A stretch of 64,000 bases of DNA from Bin75 sp965212135 (GTDB taxonomy: Bacteria > Nitrospirota > Nitrospiria > Nitrospirales > UBA8639). Every line of letters starts with the position of its first letter. Position 1 is the stretch's first letter. The notes under the pieces are model-generated. The model saw nothing but the letters and a program-made list of their open reading frames with translations. It was not told where the DNA came from and did no database searches. The position numbers were made by a program, and so were the translations under genes. Positions 25,822-34,898 of this stretch are shown here, piece by piece. The stretch covers positions 682,001-746,000 of the forward strand of contig OZ243044.1 of NCBI GenBank assembly GCA_965212135.1. Direction: 5' to 3'.

Positions 25822-27135
25822 CTATCCGTTCCGGCCCCTTAAGCGCCCCTTGGATAAAAACCCTTCATAATTCCGCATCAGCATATGCGACTCAATTTGC
25901 TGTGCGGTATCCAACCCCACGCCAACGACAATCAGCAACGAGGTCCCACCAAAATAAAATGGCACGTTCAATTGGTAGATCAATAATTCCGGGATCACGC
26001 AGACAACGGCCAAGTACAGGGCTCCGGCAAACGTGATGCGAGTGAGGACTTTGTAAATATAATCCGCCGTTCGCTGGCCCGGCCGAATACCGGGAATAAA
26101 CCCCCCGTACTTCTTCATGTTGTCCGACATATCAATCGGATTTAACACAACCGCCGTGTAAAAAAAACAGAAGAAAATAATAAGACCGACGTATAACAAC
26201 GTATAGATGAACGACCCGGGAGCTAATTGCGCCCCAATCGCCTGAACCCACGGCACCTGAATAAATGAGGTGATGGTGGCCGGGAATGCAATAATAGACG
26301 ACGCAAAGATTGGCGGGATGACCCCCGCCGTATTAATTTTCAATGGAATATGAGTGTTTTGCCCTCCATACACCCGACGCCCGACCACCCGTTTGGCATA
26401 TTGAACCGGAACTTTTCGTCTCCCGCTCTCCAAAAACACAATGGCCGTCACTACACCCATCATGACCACGCCCAACAGAATAAGGAAAAGCAGGCTCAAC
26501 TCCCCCACTCGGTACATTTCGAAGGTTTGCACCACCGCGCTTGGAAGCCGTGCGACAATCCCCGCAAAAATAATGAGGGAGATTCCATTCCCAACGCCCC
26601 GCTCGGTAATTTGTTCACCCAACCACATGAGAAACGCCGTTCCCGCGGTCAGCGTGATTACCGTCATCAGCCGAAACGGCCAACCCGGCTCCATCACAAA
26701 TTGGCCCTGATTCATGCCTTCAAGGCCAAGCGCAATCCCAAACCCCTGCACCAGAGCAATGCCAATGGTTCCATAGCGGGTATATTGGATGATGGTCTTT
26801 CTTCCTCGTTCACCCTCCTTGGCAAGCTTTGATAAATGCGGAACAACAACGGTTAATAATTGGAGAATAATCGAAGCGCTGATGTAGGGCATAATGCCCA
26901 AGGCAAAAATAGTCAGCCTTGAGAGCGCTCCTCCGGAAAAAATATCCAAAAATCCGAGGAGCGCCCCGCCTCGGTCCAATAAGAACGTCGCCAGTTCATC
27001 ATTGTTAATCCCGGGCGTCGGAATATGAGCCCCAATCCGGTAGACGACCAGCAGAGCCAGCGTAAACAGCACACGGCTGCGTAACTCCGGAATTTTGAGG
27101 ATGTTCTGGAAGCTCGTAATGAGCCGTTCAAGCAC
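25822..27135 (-). CDS. secY: Protein translocase subunit SecY
   Basis: 437 aa with ten hydrophobic segments and the family markers RIGAHIPTPGIN, GALSRLTIFALGIMPYISASI in outline, and the cytoplasmic-loop Arg of the C5 region (GGFIPGIRPGQRT). It forms the Sec channel. The start is GTG at 27133-27135, overlapping the rplO stop by 8 bases, with AAGGTCA upstream and the usual LERLITSF after it. The ATG at 27210 lies inside rplO and would add an uncharacteristic 25 residues. Confidence 0.95.
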   Translation of the reverse strand: MLERLITSFQNILKIPELRSRVLFTLALLVVYRIGAHIPTPGINNDELATFLLDRGGALLGFLDIFSGGALSRLTIFALGIMPYISASIILQLLTVVVPHLSKLAKEGERGRKTIIQYTRYGTIGIALVQGFGIALGLEGMNQGQFVMEPGWPFRLMTVITLTAGTAFLMWLGEQITERGVGNGISLIIFAGIVARLPSAVVQTFEMYRVGELSLLFLILLGVVMMGVVTAIVFLESGRRKVPVQYAKRVVGRRVYGGQNTHIPLKINTAGVIPPIFASSIIAFPATITSFIQVPWVQAIGAQLAPGSFIYTLLYVGLIIFFCFFYTAVVLNPIDMSDNMKKYGGFIPGIRPGQRTADYIYKVLTRITFAGALYLAVVCVIPELLIYQLNVPFYFGGTSLLIVVGVGLDTAQQIESHMLMRNYEGFLSKGRLRGRNG

Positions 27136-27577
27136 GGTCAATGACCTTGGCGTGTCCACCCGCCTGTTCAATTTTTCGAAGAGCCGACTGACTGAATTTA
27201 TGCGCTTCAATCGTCAGAGGCTTGCTCAGCTCTCCCACACCGAGAATCTTGATGGGCTTTGACCGCTTCTTCACAATCCCTTTCTCATATAAGACCCGAG
27301 GCGTCACCAGCGTGGCCGTGTCAATGTCGGAAAGTGTTTTGAGGTTGACCACGACAAACTCGGTCCGAAACGGATTATGAAACCCTCGCTTGGGCACCCG
27401 CCTGACGAGCGGCATTTGTCCGCCTTCAAAGCCCTCGACATTCGCTCTGCCAGACCGAGCCAGCATCCCTTTATGGCCTTTGCCGGCAGTCTTGCCAAGA
27501 CCCGAGCCCGGCCCTCGTCCCAAACGTTTTCTCGTTTTTCTGGAACCTGATGCGGGTTTTAGCCGGTGGAGTTTCAT
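27128..27577 (-). CDS. rplO: 50S ribosomal protein L15
   Basis: 149 aa. Gly/Arg-rich N-terminal tail (RKTRKRLGRGPGSGLGKTAG) and the RRVPKRGFHNPF region. It binds 23S rRNA late in assembly. The ATG overlaps the rpmD stop (ATGA), and its own stop overlaps the secY start. Confidence 0.96.
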   Translation of the reverse strand: MKLHRLKPASGSRKTRKRLGRGPGSGLGKTAGKGHKGMLARSGRANVEGFEGGQMPLVRRVPKRGFHNPFRTEFVVVNLKTLSDIDTATLVTPRVLYEKGIVKKRSKPIKILGVGELSKPLTIEAHKFSQSALRKIEQAGGHAKVIDRA

Positions 27578-27771
27578 CCCTCACTCACCTCAACCAGATG
27601 CTTGACCTTCTCCACCAAACCCAAGACCTGCGGCGTACCGGGGCACGTCACGGTTTGCTGCAGCTTTCGCAAGCCCAGATTCCGCAAATAGAGCCGTTGT
27701 TTTGAGGGGCGTCCGATTGGACTATGCTTCAGCGTAATGACAATCGGCGCATTTTGCCTGGATTGCGTCAC
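27574..27771 (-). CDS. rpmD: 50S ribosomal protein L30
   Basis: 65 aa. Matches the short bacterial L30 (ITLKHSPIGRPSKQR, LRKLQQTVTCPGTPQVLGLVEKV in outline). GTG start at 27771, with GAGGAAGG upstream. Between rpsE and rplO. Confidence 0.93.
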   Translation of the reverse strand: MTQSRQNAPIVITLKHSPIGRPSKQRLYLRNLGLRKLQQTVTCPGTPQVLGLVEKVKHLVEVSEG

Positions 27772-27795
27772 GACACCTTCCTCAACATGTCAGGA

Positions 27796-28284
27796 TCAAA
27801 TCCCATGATCAACCTGACGAATCTGCTTCACGTCTTCCAGCCCTTTGAGTTGGGACAATCCGGCCAACGTGGCCTGGACCACGTTATAGGGATTGCCGCG
27901 GCCCAAGGTCTTCGCAATAATATTATGGACCCCGAGTACTTCGAAAATAGCGCGGACGGCCCCGCCCGCGATGATCCCCGTCCCTTCTTTCGCCGGTTTC
28001 ATAAACACATGTTCCCCGCAAAACCGCCCATGCACGTCGTGGGGGATACTCCCGTTTTTCAAAGGCACATGGACGAGTTGTTTTTTTGCCCGCCCGACAG
28101 CCTGGGCAATCGCCGGCGGCACTTCAGCCGCCTTCCCCTTGCCGACGCCAACCCATCCCGCCCCATCACCGACCACGACCAGGGCACTAAAGGAAAACCG
28201 CTTGCCCCCTTTGACGACTTTCGCCACTCGGTTAATCAACACCAATTTATCCTTGAGATTTAATGTTTCAGGATTTACTTGCAC
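27796..28284 (-). CDS. rpsE: 30S ribosomal protein S5
   Basis: 162 aa. KLVLINRVAKVVKGGKRFSFSAL in outline and GDGAGWVGVGKGKA are family signatures, followed by the C-terminal GSGAGVRAI-like AGGAVRAIFEVLG. It shapes the mRNA entry channel and decoding accuracy. GTG start at 28284, with GGGGAG upstream. Confidence 0.96.
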   Translation of the reverse strand: MQVNPETLNLKDKLVLINRVAKVVKGGKRFSFSALVVVGDGAGWVGVGKGKAAEVPPAIAQAVGRAKKQLVHVPLKNGSIPHDVHGRFCGEHVFMKPAKEGTGIIAGGAVRAIFEVLGVHNIIAKTLGRGNPYNVVQATLAGLSQLKGLEDVKQIRQVDHGI

Positions 28285-28304
28285 CGCATGCCATCTCCCC
28301 CTGG

Positions 28305-28670
28305 TTAAAAAGTCAGCCCCCCTTCACGGGAAGCGTCGGCGACAGCTTTCACCCGACCATGATACAGCCGCCCGTTCCGGTCAAAAACGACGTGAATCAC
28401 GTTCGCGGTTTTTGCCCGTTCGGCTAATAATTTCCCGACGGCCTGGGCCGCGGACTTCGAAGAACCAGACCGCACGGTTTTGCGAAGACCCGGGTCGCTG
28501 GATGACGCCGCCACAAGCGTTCGGCCAGACAGATCATCAATCACTTGAGCATAAATATGCGCATTGCTTCGAAACACCGTCAGCCTGGGCCGATCCGATG
28601 TGCCCTGAACTTTTTTCCTGACTCGAGCTTTTCGCCGTTCAATCCGGCGATATTTTGTCTTGGGATTCAT
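28305..28670 (-). CDS. rplR: 50S ribosomal protein L18
   Basis: 121 aa. RPRLTVFRSNAHIYAQVIDD and VVFDRNGRLYHGRVKAVAD in outline mark L18, a 5S rRNA-binding protein. The extra basic N-terminus is normal for the family. Between rplF and rpsE. Confidence 0.96.
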   Translation of the reverse strand: MNPKTKYRRIERRKARVRKKVQGTSDRPRLTVFRSNAHIYAQVIDDLSGRTLVAASSSDPGLRKTVRSGSSKSAAQAVGKLLAERAKTANVIHVVFDRNGRLYHGRVKAVADASREGGLTF

Positions 28671-28679
28671 ACACGCACT

Positions 28680-29219
28680 CTATTTCTTGCCAGCCTTGCC
28701 GGCTTTCTTCATTAAGACTTCCCCAACGTACCGGACGCCCTTTTGTTTATAGACATCAGGTGAACGCACGCGTCGAATGTTGGCCGCGGTCTGCGTCACC
28801 AGACGTTTATCAATGCCGGCGACAGAGATCACGGTTTGCCGCTCGACCGACGCTTGAACGCCTTGGGGAATCGTCACGGTCACAGGATGGGCAAATCCAA
28901 CGTTCAACGTCACCGATTGACCTTGCGCTTGGGCGCGATAGCCGACGCCCGTTAATTCCAACGTTCGCTGAAATCCCTTGGTCACGCCCTCAACCAAATT
29001 CGACAGCTCCATTCTGGTCAACCCGTGCAAGGCTTTGACGCGAGGAGCATTCCCGCGTCGTCCGACATGGACCACCCTGTCTTTGACTTCGACCTCAATC
29101 CCATCGGCAAGCGCCCAGTGTAATTGTCCCAAGGGCCCCTTGACGGAGACCGAACGATCTTCGACGTTCACCTCAACGCCGGAGGCCAGATCAATTGGTT
29201 GAATCCCGATTCTCGACAT
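28680..29219 (-). CDS. rplF: 50S ribosomal protein L6
   Basis: 179 aa, the usual length from the ATG at 29219 (MSRIGIQPIDL). Two repeated alpha/beta domains; the C-terminal signature RSPDVYKQKGVRYVGEV is clear. A GTG at 29258 would add 13 residues and was rejected. Confidence 0.96.
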   Translation of the reverse strand: MSRIGIQPIDLASGVEVNVEDRSVSVKGPLGQLHWALADGIEVEVKDRVVHVGRRGNAPRVKALHGLTRMELSNLVEGVTKGFQRTLELTGVGYRAQAQGQSVTLNVGFAHPVTVTIPQGVQASVERQTVISVAGIDKRLVTQTAANIRRVRSPDVYKQKGVRYVGEVLMKKAGKAGKK

Positions 29220-29265
29220 ATCGTTGACGCCCCGAATGGTTTCAGTCTGCCGGTTCACCCATGCG

Positions 29266-29670
29266 CTACCACATGTGACACAAGACTTCTCCGCCCATTT
29301 GACTTCGCCTGGCTTGCCGGTCGGTCATGACGCCTTTCGACGTCGAAAGAATAGCCACGCCTAACCCGCCCCGCACCCACGGGATAGACGATACGCCAAC
29401 GTATACCCGCTTGCCCGGTTTGCTGACTCGTTTGATGACCTCAATGACGGGTTTCCTTTGCCGGCCGGGGATATAACGCAATGCCACTTGAAGGGCCGGA
29501 TGTCCGTTCAGCGTGGCCGGGAGTACATCGTGAATGAACCCTTCGGCCTTCAACACGGCAAGAATGCTGGCTTTCAGGGTGGAGGCCGGAATCGTCACGG
29601 TCGCATGACCCCGACGAAGGGCATTCATCATCCGAACGAAAAGGTCGGCAATGGGATCCGTCATGGACAT
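29266..29670 (-). CDS. rpsH: 30S ribosomal protein S8
   Basis: 134 aa. DPIADLFVRMMNA at the N-terminus and the C-terminal VAILSTSKGVMTDRQAR, GGEVLCHMW. Binds the central domain of 16S rRNA; in E. coli it represses the spc operon. ATG at 29670 with GAAGGTG upstream. Confidence 0.97.
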   Translation of the reverse strand: MSMTDPIADLFVRMMNALRRGHATVTIPASTLKASILAVLKAEGFIHDVLPATLNGHPALQVALRYIPGRQRKPVIEVIKRVSKPGKRVYVGVSSIPWVRGGLGVAILSTSKGVMTDRQARRSQMGGEVLCHMW

Positions 29671-29708
29671 AATATCACACCTTCATTAGGCAGAGACTGG
29701 ATGCGGAG

Positions 29709-29894
29709 CTACCAGCTTGACTTGGTGACCCCGGGAATATCGCCACGGAGGCTGTGCAGCCGAAAACAAATTCGACACATATGGAATCGCCGCAAAAAGG
29801 CCCGCACTCGCCCGCAGAGCGGGCACCGATTATATCGCCGGACGGAAAACCTAGGCTCCGCCGCGGCCTTATTCCGTAACGCTTTTCGTGCCAC
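29709..29894 (-). CDS. rpsN: 30S ribosomal protein S14, short zinc form
   Basis: 61 aa, type Z. Two CxxC pairs, CPLC (24-27) and CRIC (40-43), hold a zinc ion; the end GDIPGVTKSSW is typical. GTG start at 29894 with GGAG upstream. It lies between rplE and rpsH. Confidence 0.96.
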   Translation of the reverse strand: MARKALRNKAAAEPRFSVRRYNRCPLCGRVRAFLRRFHMCRICFRLHSLRGDIPGVTKSSW

Positions 29895-29930
29895 AATGAT
29901 CTCCGTCTCAATAGTTACGGATGACCGTAT

Positions 29931-30536
29931 TTAACGAAACGGCATCCCCAAATGCGCCAACAAGGATTTGGCTTCTTCATTGCGTTGCGCGCTCGTCACA
30001 ATCGTAATATCCATGCCATGAAGCGACGCCACGTCATCATATTTGATTTCAGGAAACGTTAGCTGTTCTTTTAACCCGAGCGTATAATTGCCGCGGCCAT
30101 CAAAGGCCTTGGGCGACACGCCTCGAAAGTCTCGAATCCGAGGCAATCCAAGATTCAGCAACCGATCAAGAAATTCATACATCCGGCGGCGGCGAAGCGT
30201 GACCTTGGCGCCGATTGGCATCCCTTCCCGCAATTTAAATCCGGCGATGGCTTTTTTGGCCCGGGTCACGACGGGCTTCTGACCGGAGATCAACGCGAGC
30301 TCAGCCACGGCGCTATCCAGCAACTTGACGTTTTGCACGGCTTCTCCCAATCCGACATTAATGACCACCCGTTCCACGTGCGGCACCTGCATCGGATTGG
30401 AATAAGAGAATTCTTTCATCATCCGCGGGACCACCTCATCCCGATAACGCACCTGCAACCGTGGAGAGGACCCGCCCGCAGGCGACGGTCTTTTCTTTTT
30501 TCCCGGTTTGTCCGCTTCGGCTTTTTTTGTACTCAT
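29931..30536 (-). CDS. rplE: 50S ribosomal protein L5
   Basis: 201 aa. Core signatures EFSYSNPMQVPHVERVVINVG in outline and the AIAGFKLREGMPIGAKVTLR stretch. A Lys/Pro-rich N-terminal extension of about 25 residues precedes the usual start region (RYRDEVVP). The ATG at 30536 shares a base with the rplX stop (TGATG). Binds 5S rRNA and the P-site tRNA. Confidence 0.95.
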   Translation of the reverse strand: MSTKKAEADKPGKKKRPSPAGGSSPRLQVRYRDEVVPRMMKEFSYSNPMQVPHVERVVINVGLGEAVQNVKLLDSAVAELALISGQKPVVTRAKKAIAGFKLREGMPIGAKVTLRRRRMYEFLDRLLNLGLPRIRDFRGVSPKAFDGRGNYTLGLKEQLTFPEIKYDDVASLHGMDITIVTSAQRNEEAKSLLAHLGMPFR

Positions 30537-30898
30537 CACACTTTATCCAGCACGTCATCCGGACTCTTCCGCAAGACCCGTACCCGACGCCCATCCTCCA
30601 ACGTTTTGATTGCCACCCGCGACGGTTTACCCAGAGCCTGGGAATACAGCATCACATTCGAAATATGCATGGGAGCTTCCCGCTCGACAATGCCGCCCTG
30701 TTTGATCTTTTGAGAAGGTTTCGTATGGCGCTTCATAATATTGAGCTTCTCCACCGTCACCCGGCCGTCCCGCTGATTGACGCGCAACACCTTGCCCGTT
30801 TTCCCCTTCTCCCGTCCGGCGATGACGATCACCGTGTCACCCTTTCGAACACGAAATTTGGGAACCGTCTGGCTTCCGCGTACCGTTCGAGTCGCCAT
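30536..30898 (-). CDS. rplX: 50S ribosomal protein L24
   Basis: 120 aa. KOW motif KGDTVIVIAGREKGKTGKVL and HTKPSQKIKQGGIVEREAPMH in outline. An assembly initiator at the tunnel exit. The C-terminus carries a few residues beyond the normal end (KTLEDGRRVRVLRKSPDDV). Confidence 0.96.
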   Translation of the reverse strand: MATRTVRGSQTVPKFRVRKGDTVIVIAGREKGKTGKVLRVNQRDGRVTVEKLNIMKRHTKPSQKIKQGGIVEREAPMHISNVMLYSQALGKPSRVAIKTLEDGRRVRVLRKSPDDVLDKV

Positions 30899-30903
30899 GG
30901 GCG

Positions 30904-31272
30904 CTATAACACCTCAGGAGCCAGAGAAATAATTTTCATGAACTTCTTTTTCCTCAATTCCCGAGCCACGGGACCGAAGATTCTCGTCCCCACCGGCTCC
31001 CCTTGATTATTCACCAACACACAGGCATTGCGATCAAAGCGAATGGAGGAGCCATCGTCGCGCCGCCGGCTTTTTTTGGTCCGAACGATCACCGCTTTGA
31101 CAACGTCCCCTTTTTTGACCGACGCTCGAGGAATCGCCTCTCGCACCGACACCACCACGATATCGCCAATGCCTCCATAGCGCCGACGCGTGCCTCCCAG
31201 CACATGAAAACACCGCACGCTCTTTGCGCCAGAATTATCTGCGACGTCAAGATAGCTGTGATTTTGAATCAT
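30904..31272 (-). CDS. rplN: 50S ribosomal protein L14
   Basis: 122 aa, exactly the family norm from ATG 31272 (MIQNHSYLDVADNSGAK). Also visible: GGIGDIVVVSV and the C-terminal GPVARELRKKKFMKIISLAPEVL in outline. An in-frame start at 31290 adds six residues and was not used. Confidence 0.97.
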   Translation of the reverse strand: MIQNHSYLDVADNSGAKSVRCFHVLGGTRRRYGGIGDIVVVSVREAIPRASVKKGDVVKAVIVRTKKSRRRDDGSSIRFDRNACVLVNNQGEPVGTRIFGPVARELRKKKFMKIISLAPEVL

Positions 31273-31322
31273 TGTCCGCCAAAACTCCATCCACCGCGCA
31301 ACACGAACGCCCCCTGCGCCAA

Positions 31323-31610
31323 TTACGACGACAGACTGCGCTCACCACGCTCAACAATCGCCGCGACCCGCCAATGTTTATCCTTGCTGAGAGGCCGTGT
31401 CTCCACGATTTTTACACGATCGCCAACACGAGACTCATTCGCTTCGTCATGGGCTTTGAGCTTGGTCAACCGCCGCACCACTTTTCCGTACAACGGATGC
31501 TGCACCAGTTTCGTCACGGCCACAACGACAGTCTTATCCATTTTGTCGCTAACCACTCGTCCATATGATGCCCGCTGCCGTCTGTGTCTCTCGTTCATCA
31601 TCCTCGCCAT
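31323..31610 (-). CDS. rpsQ: 30S ribosomal protein S17
   Basis: 95 aa. GRVVSDKMDKTVVVAV and YGKVVRRLTKLKAHDE in outline are S17 signatures, with the ETRPLSKDKHWRVA end. ATG at 31610; one in-frame ATG a few codons in is also possible. Between rpmC and rplN. Confidence 0.96.
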   Translation of the reverse strand: MARMMNERHRRQRASYGRVVSDKMDKTVVVAVTKLVQHPLYGKVVRRLTKLKAHDEANESRVGDRVKIVETRPLSKDKHWRVAAIVERGERSLSS

Positions 31611-31619
31611 CTCATCAGA

Positions 31620-31829
31620 CTAGGTTTTCGAATGTCCACCGGATCGTTTTTCGCGAAGAACGGTCTTAGCTCTGGCGACGTCTTTCCGGGCCAGACGAAT
31701 TTTCATCGGATTTTCAATGCGCCCCATCGCGAGCTGACACCGTAGGTGAAACAATTCCTGTTTCAACTCATGGACTTTCCCGACCACCTCTTCGACTTCC
31801 ATGCCTCGCAAGACTTTGACGTCCATCAT
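31620..31829 (-). CDS. rpmC: 50S ribosomal protein L29
   Basis: 69 aa. Two-helix protein; KQELFHLRCQLAMGRIENP and the IRLARKDVARAKTVL segment are typical. Located at the exit tunnel near the trigger-factor site. GAGG precedes the ATG at 31829. Confidence 0.95.
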   Translation of the reverse strand: MMDVKVLRGMEVEEVVGKVHELKQELFHLRCQLAMGRIENPMKIRLARKDVARAKTVLREKRSGGHSKT

Positions 31830-31835
31830 TATGCC

Positions 31836-32255
31836 TCAGACGGGGTACTCGCCTCGCACCACAAATTTTGTCGCCAACGGGAGTTTATGCCCGGCCAAAC
31901 GAAACGCTTCCTGCGCGACGCTTCTCGGTACGTCATCCATTTCGTAGAGAATGCGTCCGGGCTTGACCACGGCAACCCAAAACTCCGGATTGCCCTTGCC
32001 TTTCCCCATTCGAACCTCCGCCGGCTTTTTTGTAATCGGCTTATCAGGGAAAATCCGAGTCCAGATTCGACCGCCGCGCTTCACATGGCGCGTCATTGCA
32101 ATTCTCGCCGCCTCAATCTGTCGCGCGGTTATCCGACCGGGCTCAAGCACCTTGAGCCCAAATTGTCCGAAGGAGACCTCTCCCCCACGGTAGGCCTTGC
32201 CCCGCATCCGGCCCTTTTGCACTTTCCGAAATTTAACTTTCTTGGGCGCTAACAT
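31836..32255 (-). CDS. rplP: 50S ribosomal protein L16
   Basis: 139 aa. The start MLAPKKVKFRKVQKGRMRG, the RGGRIWTRIFPDKPITKKPAE stretch in outline, and RMGKGKGNPEFWVAVVKPG in outline identify L16, which contacts A-site tRNA. Between rpsC and rpmC. Confidence 0.97.
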   Translation of the reverse strand: MLAPKKVKFRKVQKGRMRGKAYRGGEVSFGQFGLKVLEPGRITARQIEAARIAMTRHVKRGGRIWTRIFPDKPITKKPAEVRMGKGKGNPEFWVAVVKPGRILYEMDDVPRSVAQEAFRLAGHKLPLATKFVVRGEYPV

Positions 32256-32331
32256 AATAGAGACGTGACAGGCCGCGAGTGACGCATCACGACGGCATGG
32301 TTCATTGCGTTCGGGACAGGCTCCAGCGCGT

Positions 32332-32997
32332 CTACGACACGCCCAAAGACGCCTCTTCTTTCACAGCAGACGGCAACTTGGCATCGCCCTTGTAAATCCA
32401 CGCTTTCACTCCAATGATGCCCATGGTCGTATGGGCCTCCGCAAAGCCATAATCCACGTCCGCCCTCAGCGTGTGAAGCGGAACGCGACCTTCCCGATAC
32501 CATTCCGTTCGGGCAATTTCATTGCCACCCAACCGGCCCGCGCAAGACACCCGCACGCCCTGGGCACCCAACCGAAGGGCCGACGCCACGCTTCGTTTCA
32601 TGGCACGACGAAATGAAACGCGCTTTTCCAATTGCAACGCGATATTTTCAGCAACGAGCTGCGCATCCAATTCAGGCTTCTTAATTTCCTTGACCGTCAC
32701 GTAAACTTCCCGACTGTATCGTTGCTCCAGCGTCGCCTTTAATTTATCAACTTCCGTTCCTTTTCTTCCGATAATAATGCCGGGCCGGGCCGTGTGAATG
32801 ATCACTTTCACCTGATTGCCGGAACGTTCAATTTCCACGCGTGAAATGCCGGCATGAAACAAACGGGTTTTGACCATTTTTCGAATGGCCACGTCTTCAT
32901 GCAATAGCTTCACGAAATCTTTTTTTGCATACCATCGTGAATTCCACGTCCTGGTATACCCAAGCCTGAAACCATACGGATGTGTCTTTTGCCCCAT
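32332..32997 (-). CDS. rpsC: 30S ribosomal protein S3
   Basis: 221 aa. N-terminal MGQKTHPYGFRLG, a KH domain (RPGIIIGRKGTEVDKLK), and the C-terminal domain with GIIGVKAWIYKGD. It lies at the mRNA entry site. The 76-base gap to rplP holds no gene. Confidence 0.97.
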   Translation of the reverse strand: MGQKTHPYGFRLGYTRTWNSRWYAKKDFVKLLHEDVAIRKMVKTRLFHAGISRVEIERSGNQVKVIIHTARPGIIIGRKGTEVDKLKATLEQRYSREVYVTVKEIKKPELDAQLVAENIALQLEKRVSFRRAMKRSVASALRLGAQGVRVSCAGRLGGNEIARTEWYREGRVPLHTLRADVDYGFAEAHTTMGIIGVKAWIYKGDAKLPSAVKEEASLGVS

Positions 32998-33020
32998 AAC
33001 CCCGTTTACCTCACAGCCTA

Positions 33021-33368
33021 TCAGGGAATCTCTCTCACCGGAGACACCACAATGGTCACATGACTGGTTCGTTTATGGATGGGGTTCGCCCGGCCCATGG
33101 CTCTGGCCTGAAACCGCTTCAAAACCGGACCGCCGTCCACATAGGCTTTTGAAATTTTCAACGATTCGGGATCCCCCAATTCCTTTTGTCCCGCATTCGC
33201 GACCGCGGAATTCAACACTTTCGCCACAACGGGAGCGGCGGCTCTCGGCAAGTACTTGAGAACCGTCAACGCATCAGGCACATCGCGCCCGCGAATCACA
33301 TCCATCACCATCCGCACCTTTCGCGGTGCCATTCTGACGTATCGCAATACAGCCTTTGCTTCAGCCAC
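33021..33368 (-). CDS. rplV: 50S ribosomal protein L22
   Basis: 115 aa. RYVRMAPRKVRMVMDVIRGR and the C-terminal KRFQARAMGRANPIHKRTSH in outline. Its beta-hairpin lines the exit tunnel. GTG start at 33368, AGAGGA upstream. Confidence 0.96.
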   Translation of the reverse strand: MAEAKAVLRYVRMAPRKVRMVMDVIRGRDVPDALTVLKYLPRAAAPVVAKVLNSAVANAGQKELGDPESLKISKAYVDGGPVLKRFQARAMGRANPIHKRTSHVTIVVSPVREIP

Positions 33369-33404
33369 GACGTTCCTCTTGCTGCGGTCTTTTCCCCGGC
33401 TTGT

Positions 33405-33689
33405 TTACTTCTTTTTAAACGAAACGGCTTTTTCCGTTTTGGCCGTCCCATGGCCCTTAAAAAATCGTGTGGGCGAAAACTCCCCCAGTTTGTGCCCGAC
33501 CATGTTTTCGGTCACATAGACCGGAACAAACTTTTTCCCGTTATGTACCGCAAACGTCCGGCCAATCATTTCGGGAATCACGGTTGACCGCCGCGACCAC
33601 GTCTTAATGGGTTTCGAGTCGAGCGCCACATTCAGCTTTTCCATGAGGTGCGCATCCACAAAAGGCCCTTTACGAATCGAACGAGGCAT
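33405..33689 (-). CDS. rpsS: 30S ribosomal protein S19
   Basis: 94 aa from ATG 33689 (MPRSIRKGPFVDAHLMEKL). The frame stays open back through the rplB end to 33857, but only this start gives the family sequence. C-terminus KLGEFSPTRFFKGHGTAK is typical. Binds the 30S head. Confidence 0.97.
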   Translation of the reverse strand: MPRSIRKGPFVDAHLMEKLNVALDSKPIKTWSRRSTVIPEMIGRTFAVHNGKKFVPVYVTENMVGHKLGEFSPTRFFKGHGTAKTEKAVSFKKK

Positions 33690-33708
33690 CTTCGACTTCC
33701 GTTCTTCG

Positions 33709-34539
33709 TTATTGAGTCCGCCGCGCAATAATGAAACGCGATGACGGGTTTTTCTTTTTCCGGGTCTTAAAGCCTTTGGTGGGCAACCCCCATGGAGACA
33801 CCGGGTGCGGGTTCCCCTGGCCGGACTTCCCTTCCCCGCCGCCATGGGGATGATCAACCGGATTCATCGCAACCCCTCGGACATGCGGCCGCCGACCCAT
33901 CGCCCGAGAACGTCCGGCTTTCCCCACTGTGACGTTCTCGTGATCAAGATTCCCCACTTGTCCCACCGTCGCCATACACGTTCCCAGAATCCGACGCATC
34001 TCGCCGGAGGCCAGGCGAACCTGCACGTACTGCCCTTCCCGACCCATGACCTGACCGGCCGCACCGGCACTCCGAGCCAATTGCGCGCCTTTTCCCGGTT
34101 TGAGTTCAATATTATGAATGGTGGCGCCAAGCGGCATGGCGGACAATGGCAAGGCATTGCCGGGATGAATATCCGCGTTGGGGCCGGCCTGAATTGAATT
34201 TCCAACCGACAAGCCGACGGGGGCGAGAATATACCGCTTTTCCCCATCGGCATACGCAATCAACGCAATGCGAGCCGAACGGTTGGGATCGTATTCCACC
34301 GCAACGACTTTCCCGGGCACGCCCATTTTATTTCTCTTAAAATCAATGACCCGGTAGAGGCGCTTATGCCCTCCGCCGCGAAAGCGACTGGTCACCCGCC
34401 CGGCATTGTTCCGCCCTCCGGAGCGAGATGCGGAAATGGTGAGACGTTTGTCGGGTCGCGCTTTCGACAGCCCCTCACCCTTGATACCCGTCATGCCCCG
34501 CCGGCCGGGCGTGGTCGGATTATACGGTTTAATCGGCAT
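33709..34539 (-). CDS. rplB: 50S ribosomal protein L2
   Basis: 276 aa. KPYNPTTPGRRGMTG at the start and the peptidyl-transferase-proximal signature VRGVAMNPVDHPHGGGEG near the C-terminus. Between rplW and rpsS. Confidence 0.98.
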   Translation of the reverse strand: MPIKPYNPTTPGRRGMTGIKGEGLSKARPDKRLTISASRSGGRNNAGRVTSRFRGGGHKRLYRVIDFKRNKMGVPGKVVAVEYDPNRSARIALIAYADGEKRYILAPVGLSVGNSIQAGPNADIHPGNALPLSAMPLGATIHNIELKPGKGAQLARSAGAAGQVMGREGQYVQVRLASGEMRRILGTCMATVGQVGNLDHENVTVGKAGRSRAMGRRPHVRGVAMNPVDHPHGGGEGKSGQGNPHPVSPWGLPTKGFKTRKKKNPSSRFIIARRTQ

Positions 34540-34604
34540 CGCCCACTCGCTCCTTCTTTGTTCGCGTCATCATCCGCACAACACGTCGGTCCCACAATGA
34601 CCAA

Positions 34605-34898
34605 TCACGCGCTTTCATACAGCTCCAGTTTTTCGCCTTCATGCAGCGTCACGATGGCCTTCTTCCAATCCGGCCGCTTGCCCAGAAACCGGCCTTGACG
34701 CTTCTTCTTGCCCATGACGTTCATGATATTCACGGATTTCACCTTCACTTTGAGCGCCAGTTCCACCGCCCGACGCACCTCGATGCGATTCACGTCACTT
34801 TTCACCACAAACGCCACGCGGTTGGCGGTCTCTTGAAAGCCCGTAACTTTTTCGGTCAACAACGGCTTGACCAGGATGTCAAACGGATCACGACTCAT
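34605..34898 (-). CDS. rplW: 50S ribosomal protein L23
   Basis: 97 aa. DILVKPLLTEKVT and RIEVRRAVELALKVKVKSVN in outline. Docking site for trigger factor and SRP at the tunnel exit. The start overlaps the rplD stop (ATGA). Confidence 0.96.
   Translation of the reverse strand: MSRDPFDILVKPLLTEKVTGFQETANRVAFVVKSDVNRIEVRRAVELALKVKVKSVNIMNVMGKKKRQGRFLGKRPDWKKAIVTLHEGEKLELYESA

Noticed and set aside
27136..27210. Longer N-terminus for SecY from ATG 27210
   Set aside because: It lies inside rplO in another frame and adds residues not seen in SecY; the GTG at 27135 fits length and sequence.
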